Source of the DNA: Mucilaginibacter aquaedulcis
GTDB taxonomy: Bacteria; Bacteroidota; Bacteroidia; Sphingobacteriales; Sphingobacteriaceae
Assembly (NCBI RefSeq): GCF_030409325.1
Contig: NZ_JAUFPR010000003.1
Coordinates: forward strand, 1 to 64,000
Length of the DNA stretch: 64,000 nt
Direction of reading: 5' to 3'
In this document: positions 62,926-64,000 of the stretch, in pieces
Numbering within the stretch: position 1 is the first letter of the stretch
Layout of the letters: each line of letters begins with the position of its first letter
Notes under the pieces: model-generated
What the model was told of the DNA's origin: nothing
The model's input: only the letters and a program-made list of their open reading frames with translations
Databases searched by the model: none
Position numbers and translations under genes: made by a program

Positions 62926-63216
62926 TTATTTCTTCAATAATACAATACACTTATCTATTTCCTGCACAAAGTCGTTAATTTTTTGCTTTATGTCAAGACT
63001 TTTCTCATTTGTTTCTGAAAATGATTTTGCCAGCTTCAATACACGAAGCTTTTCTTCCAGCTCTTTTGTCTTGGCTTTGCTTGCATCAAGCGCCACGGTT
63101 AAAGCCTCACTTTCCAGTTTTAACAAATCGTTTTCCTCCTGTAAAGCACCGCAAAGCTCTATTAACCGCTCGGTTTTGTCTACAATTTTATTTAATTGTT
63201 CTGCTACAGAAGGCAT
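62926..63216 (-). CDS. Small coiled-coil protein, ZapB-like
   Basis: A 96-residue protein that is almost entirely coiled coil, with heptads of leucine (LNKIVDKTERLIELCGALQEENDLLKLESEALTVAL and onward). Such a gene is usually found between pheT and zapA in this phylum and is likely to act with ZapA at the division ring. The role is inferred from position and structure only. Confidence 0.75.
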   Translation of the reverse strand: MPSVAEQLNKIVDKTERLIELCGALQEENDLLKLESEALTVALDASKAKTKELEEKLRVLKLAKSFSETNEKSLDIKQKINDFVQEIDKCIVLLKK

Positions 63217-63429
63217 TTCTTTTAAATCCTGTTTTTTAAATTCTAAATCCTAAACTCCAAATCTCCGAAAATCTAATTTCTAAATCTCAAATCAGAAATT
63301 TTAATTTTCCGAATTCTAACTTCCTGAGAATCTAATTATTAAACTCTAAATTTTAATCTTAAATAAAATCCAAAATTTCTACTCCGAAACTCTAAATCCG
63401 AAATCGAAATTCCCAGATCCGAAATCAAA
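63217..63429. repeat. CTAAATCC-like word repeat between pheT and the coiled-coil gene
   Basis: About 200 bases are built almost only from variants of a 7-9 base word: TCTAAAT, CCTAAACT, CCAAATCT, CCGAAAATCT, TCTAAATCT, CCGAAAT (minus strand GATTTAG/GATTTCGG). There are no ORFs or promoter consensus. It is the clearest example of the short-word repeats seen at other junctions. Confidence 0.8.
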
Positions 63430-64000
63430 TTATTTCCTGATCTCGGCTCCGGCCTCTTTACCTAAGTTATAAATTAATTTTTGCATAATGCTGTCAATCG
63501 CTTTATCGGTCAGGGTTTTTTCTATATCCTGAATAACAAAGCTCAGCGCGTATGATTTTTTACCTGCCGGCAGTTTATCACCTTCGTAAACGTCAAATAC
63601 ACTAACTTCCTTCAGCAGTTTGCGTTCGGTACGCAGGGCAATCTGTTTCAGCTGGCCAAAAGAAACACTCTTATCAATCAGCATTGACAGGTCGCGCCTT
63701 ACCGCCGGGAACTTAGAAACTTCCTGGTAAACGATCTTATTTTTACGTACACCGTTCAGCACAAGGTCAAAGTTAAAGTCGGCATAAAACACTTCCTTAT
63801 CCACATCAACCTTTTTCAGCGCTCTTGCTGCTACCGGGCCAAACTTAACCAACTGTTTACCATTCACCATGTACTGCAGGCCGAAAGCCAGTTTTGAACA
63901 GGTAGCATCTTCAACCACGTAATCGGTAATGCTTAACCGTTGTAAAATACCATCAACAATGGCTTTCAGGTTATAGAAAGTAACCGGCTGAGATTTCTGA
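63430..64000 (-). CDS. pheT: Phenylalanine-tRNA ligase beta subunit, C-terminal part
   Basis: The frame is open to the right edge, so the gene is truncated at its 5' side by the window. About 190 C-terminal residues are present, including the end of the catalytic-like domain (QPVTFYNLKAIVDGIL) and the FDX-ACB anticodon-binding domain (VSKFPAVRRDLSMLIDKSVSFGQLK to YALSFVIQDIEKTLTDKAIDSIMQKL). The full protein would be about 800 residues and forms an alpha2-beta2 enzyme with PheS. It is followed by the ZapB-like gene. Confidence 0.95.
   Translation of the reverse strand, partial: QKSQPVTFYNLKAIVDGILQRLSITDYVVEDATCSKLAFGLQYMVNGKQLVKFGPVAARALKKVDVDKEVFYADFNFDLVLNGVRKNKIVYQEVSKFPAVRRDLSMLIDKSVSFGQLKQIALRTERKLLKEVSVFDVYEGDKLPAGKKSYALSFVIQDIEKTLTDKAIDSIMQKLIYNLGKEAGAEIRK

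Noticed and set aside
63217..63429. Repeat region as a CRISPR array
   Set aside because: The words are short, degenerate and without constant-length unique spacers; no cas genes are present.

Overview
The window looks like chromosomal DNA of a Bacteroidota bacterium, most likely of the Sphingobacteriaceae (Mucilaginibacter/Pedobacter-like). The evidence is a SusC/SusD pair, an Oar-type TonB-dependent receptor, Bacteroidota-type promoters (TTG, 18-19 bp, TAnnTTTG), translation starts that mostly lack Shine-Dalgarno sequences, and the gene orders rpsU-xerC-hpf-tRNAs-tuf-secE-nusG-rpl-rpoBC and pheT-zapA-rny. The genus is an inference; no rRNA gene is inside the window.

Layout. Bases 1-230 hold leftward promoters for something beyond the left edge. 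Bases 735-22372 are an extracellular polysaccharide/capsule locus. On the plus strand are gmd and fcl (GDP-fucose). On the minus strand, in transcription order, are an export lipoprotein (Wza type), a tyrosine autokinase (Wzc type), a secreted barrel-like protein, a polymerase (Wzy), a flippase (Wzx), a polysaccharide pyruvyl transferase, a GT4 glycosyltransferase, a FAD-dependent lipoprotein, a DUF1972 rhamnosyltransferase-like enzyme, rfbBCDA (dTDP-rhamnose), ugd (UDP-glucuronate) and a Wzi-like outer-membrane barrel. Together they predict a Wzx/Wzy-type polymer containing rhamnose, fucose and glucuronate, with pyruvyl decoration. No initiating phosphoglycosyltransferase is present in the window.

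Bases 22534-39060 are the core information-processing block, read leftward: rpsU, xerC, hpf, tRNA-Thr/Tyr/Gly/Thr, tuf, tRNA-Trp, secE, nusG, rplK, rplA, rplJ, rplL, rpoB and rpoC, followed by a SHOCT-domain protein and a DUF3467 protein. Bases 39206-43907 are a lone SusC/SusD pair, preceded by a region that carries a plus-strand terminator with no gene in front of it. Bases 44464-56730 are a mixed housekeeping region: acyl-CoA dehydrogenase, an MBOAT/SGNH acylation pair, an orphan PAS histidine kinase, a frameshifted membrane protein, apt, a helix-hairpin-helix protein, a two-domain OlsF-like ornithine-lipid synthase, an ABC-F ATPase and an amino-acid permease. Bases 56812-64000 hold an Oar-like receptor, an Mpo1-like protein, rny, a candidate 6S RNA, zapA, a ZapB-like coiled coil and the 3' part of pheT.

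Most notable observations: a 6S-RNA-like structure between zapA and rny; strong Shine-Dalgarno sequences placed specifically before rpsU, hpf, nusG and rpoC; short-word repetitive DNA whose word differs at each junction of the expression operons; a probable orphan small RNA beside susC; a degraded second copy of the locus FAD oxidoreductase; and a Tyr-Gly hexanucleotide repeat in the tyrosine kinase tail.
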